Source: Nitrososphaeraceae archaeon
GTDB taxonomy: Archaea; Thermoproteota; Nitrososphaeria; Nitrososphaerales; Nitrososphaeraceae
Assembly (NCBI GenBank): GCA_025936955.1
Contig: JAICSL010000138.1
Location: 1 to 5,422, forward strand
Direction: 5' to 3'
DNA length: 5,422 nucleotides
A program made the position numbers and the translations under genes. Shown here one piece after another: positions 4,709 through 5,422 of the stretch (the stretch's first letter is position 1; each line of letters starts with the position of its first letter). Below the pieces are notes generated by a model, which had not been told where the DNA came from, searched no databases, and saw nothing but the letters and a program-made list of their open reading frames with translations.

Positions 4709-5422
4709 ATGCAACATAATAGCAGCCCTAATAGTCAAACTAAGGCAAACAAACTGATCAATGAAAGTAGTCCATATCTATTACAACATGCTTACAATCC
4801 CGTTAATTGGTATCCATGGGGAGAAGAAGCCCTTCAAAGGGCACAGAATGAAGATAAGCCTATTTTTCTCAGTATAGGATATAGTGCGTGCCACTGGTGC
4901 CATGTAATGGCACATGAATCCTTTGAGGACGAGACGATTGCTAGAATAATGAATGAAAACTTTATCAATATAAAAGTAGACAGAGAAGAACGCCCTGATA
5001 TAGATGATATTTATCAAAGGGTTTGCCAACTTTCAGTCGGAACAGGCGGATGGCCACTTTCTGTATTTTTAACATCCGATCAGAAACCTTTCTATGTAGG
5101 GACATACATTCCAAAGCACAGCAGATATGGTATACCAGGATTTGGAACAATTCTAGATCAGCTGGCTGAAGCTTATAAGGTTAGAAAGCAAGAAATTCAA
5201 TCTACAACTGCTGAATTTATGCAGGCATTATCTCATACAGCAATGGATATTCGAGGGCGAGGAGAAAATGTTGAATTTGATCGATCGATTCTAGATGAGG
5301 CAGCAGTTGGATTGCTTCAGATGGGCGATCCTGTAAATGGGGGGTTTGGACAAGCACCAAAATTTCCAAACCCGTCCAACCTTCTCTTCATGTTACGTTA
5401 TCATGACATTTCAGGAATCAAT
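4709..5422 (+). CDS. Thioredoxin-domain DUF255 protein (YyaL/SSP411/SPATA20-like), N-terminal part
   Basis: The window shows 238 codons of a protein whose relatives run to about 680-700 residues, so about one third is visible and the frame is open at the edge. The N-terminal thioredoxin-like domain carries the family hallmarks: LINESSPYLLQHAYNPVNW (16-34), WGEEAL (37-42), then SIGYSACHWCHVM (55-67) with the redox-type Cys-x-x-Cys at 61 and 64. VDREERPDID (90-99) and GGWPLSVFL (113-121) follow, with the cis-proline expected at Pro116. From about residue 190 the start of the alpha/alpha-barrel (six-hairpin glycosidase-like) region appears, with GGFGQAPKFPNPSNLLFML (211-229). The exact biochemical role is not established for the family; the CxxC suggests thiol redox activity, and the barrel suggests a sugar-related or epimerase-like fold. 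No signal peptide is seen, so it is cytosolic. It has its own TATA box, and no upstream in-frame start is needed. Confidence 0.95.
   Translation, partial: MQHNSSPNSQTKANKLINESSPYLLQHAYNPVNWYPWGEEALQRAQNEDKPIFLSIGYSACHWCHVMAHESFEDETIARIMNENFINIKVDREERPDIDDIYQRVCQLSVGTGGWPLSVFLTSDQKPFYVGTYIPKHSRYGIPGFGTILDQLAEAYKVRKQEIQSTTAEFMQALSHTAMDIRGRGENVEFDRSILDEAAVGLLQMGDPVNGGFGQAPKFPNPSNLLFMLRYHDISGIN

Noticed and set aside
4781..5150. Two overlapping minus-strand frames (82 and 61 residues)
   Set aside because: Both are antisense to the CHWCH-containing DUF255 protein, which accounts fully for this region.

Overview
The window looks archaeal and most likely comes from an ammonia-oxidising thaumarchaeon of the order Nitrososphaerales; a Nitrosocosmicus-like genome is my best guess. 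The pointers are strongly AT-rich DNA (about two-thirds A+T by eye), long spacers between single genes, AT-rich TATA-like boxes centred about 28 bases before start codons with almost no Shine-Dalgarno sequences, a small HTH_45-type winged-helix regulator, and a secreted Asn-X-Thr-rich protein with an Ig-like domain of a kind I recall from that group. The assignment comes from recall and sequence style, not from a search.

Layout. Positions 1-573 (minus): N-terminal part of a secreted, probably glycosylated protein that runs off the left edge inside a Thr/Ser-rich repeat. Positions 574-1050: upstream DNA that is a diverged copy of the region upstream of the next gene, followed by a weak hydrophobic reading frame. 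Positions 1051-1305 (minus): winged-helix DNA-binding protein. Positions 1306-2181: gene-poor, holding the second copy of the upstream repeat, two small palindromes and one plausible 48-residue membrane or secreted miniprotein (1642-1788, plus). Positions 2182-3186 (plus): DHH/DHHA1 phosphoesterase. Positions 3187-3607: convergent spacer with an imperfect hairpin. Positions 3608-4078 (minus): RidA/YjgF-family protein. Positions 4265-4552 (plus): single-span membrane protein of unknown function. Positions 4709-5422 (plus): N-terminal third of a large thioredoxin-domain (DUF255, YyaL/SSP411-like) protein, cut by the right edge.

The genes do not form an obvious operon: most are single units with their own promoters, and strands alternate. 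The DHH, RidA and DUF255 proteins are housekeeping or metabolite-repair types with no visible functional link. The most notable structure is on the left. The secreted-protein gene sits directly behind a duplicated winged-helix promoter plus the first codons of a winged-helix gene. Those codons survive as a 10-codon frame reading MKYRSRTDVV whose stop overlaps the ATG of the secreted protein. This looks like promoter capture by recombination inside a paralogous regulator gene. I found no CRISPR array, transposase, rRNA or tRNA gene.
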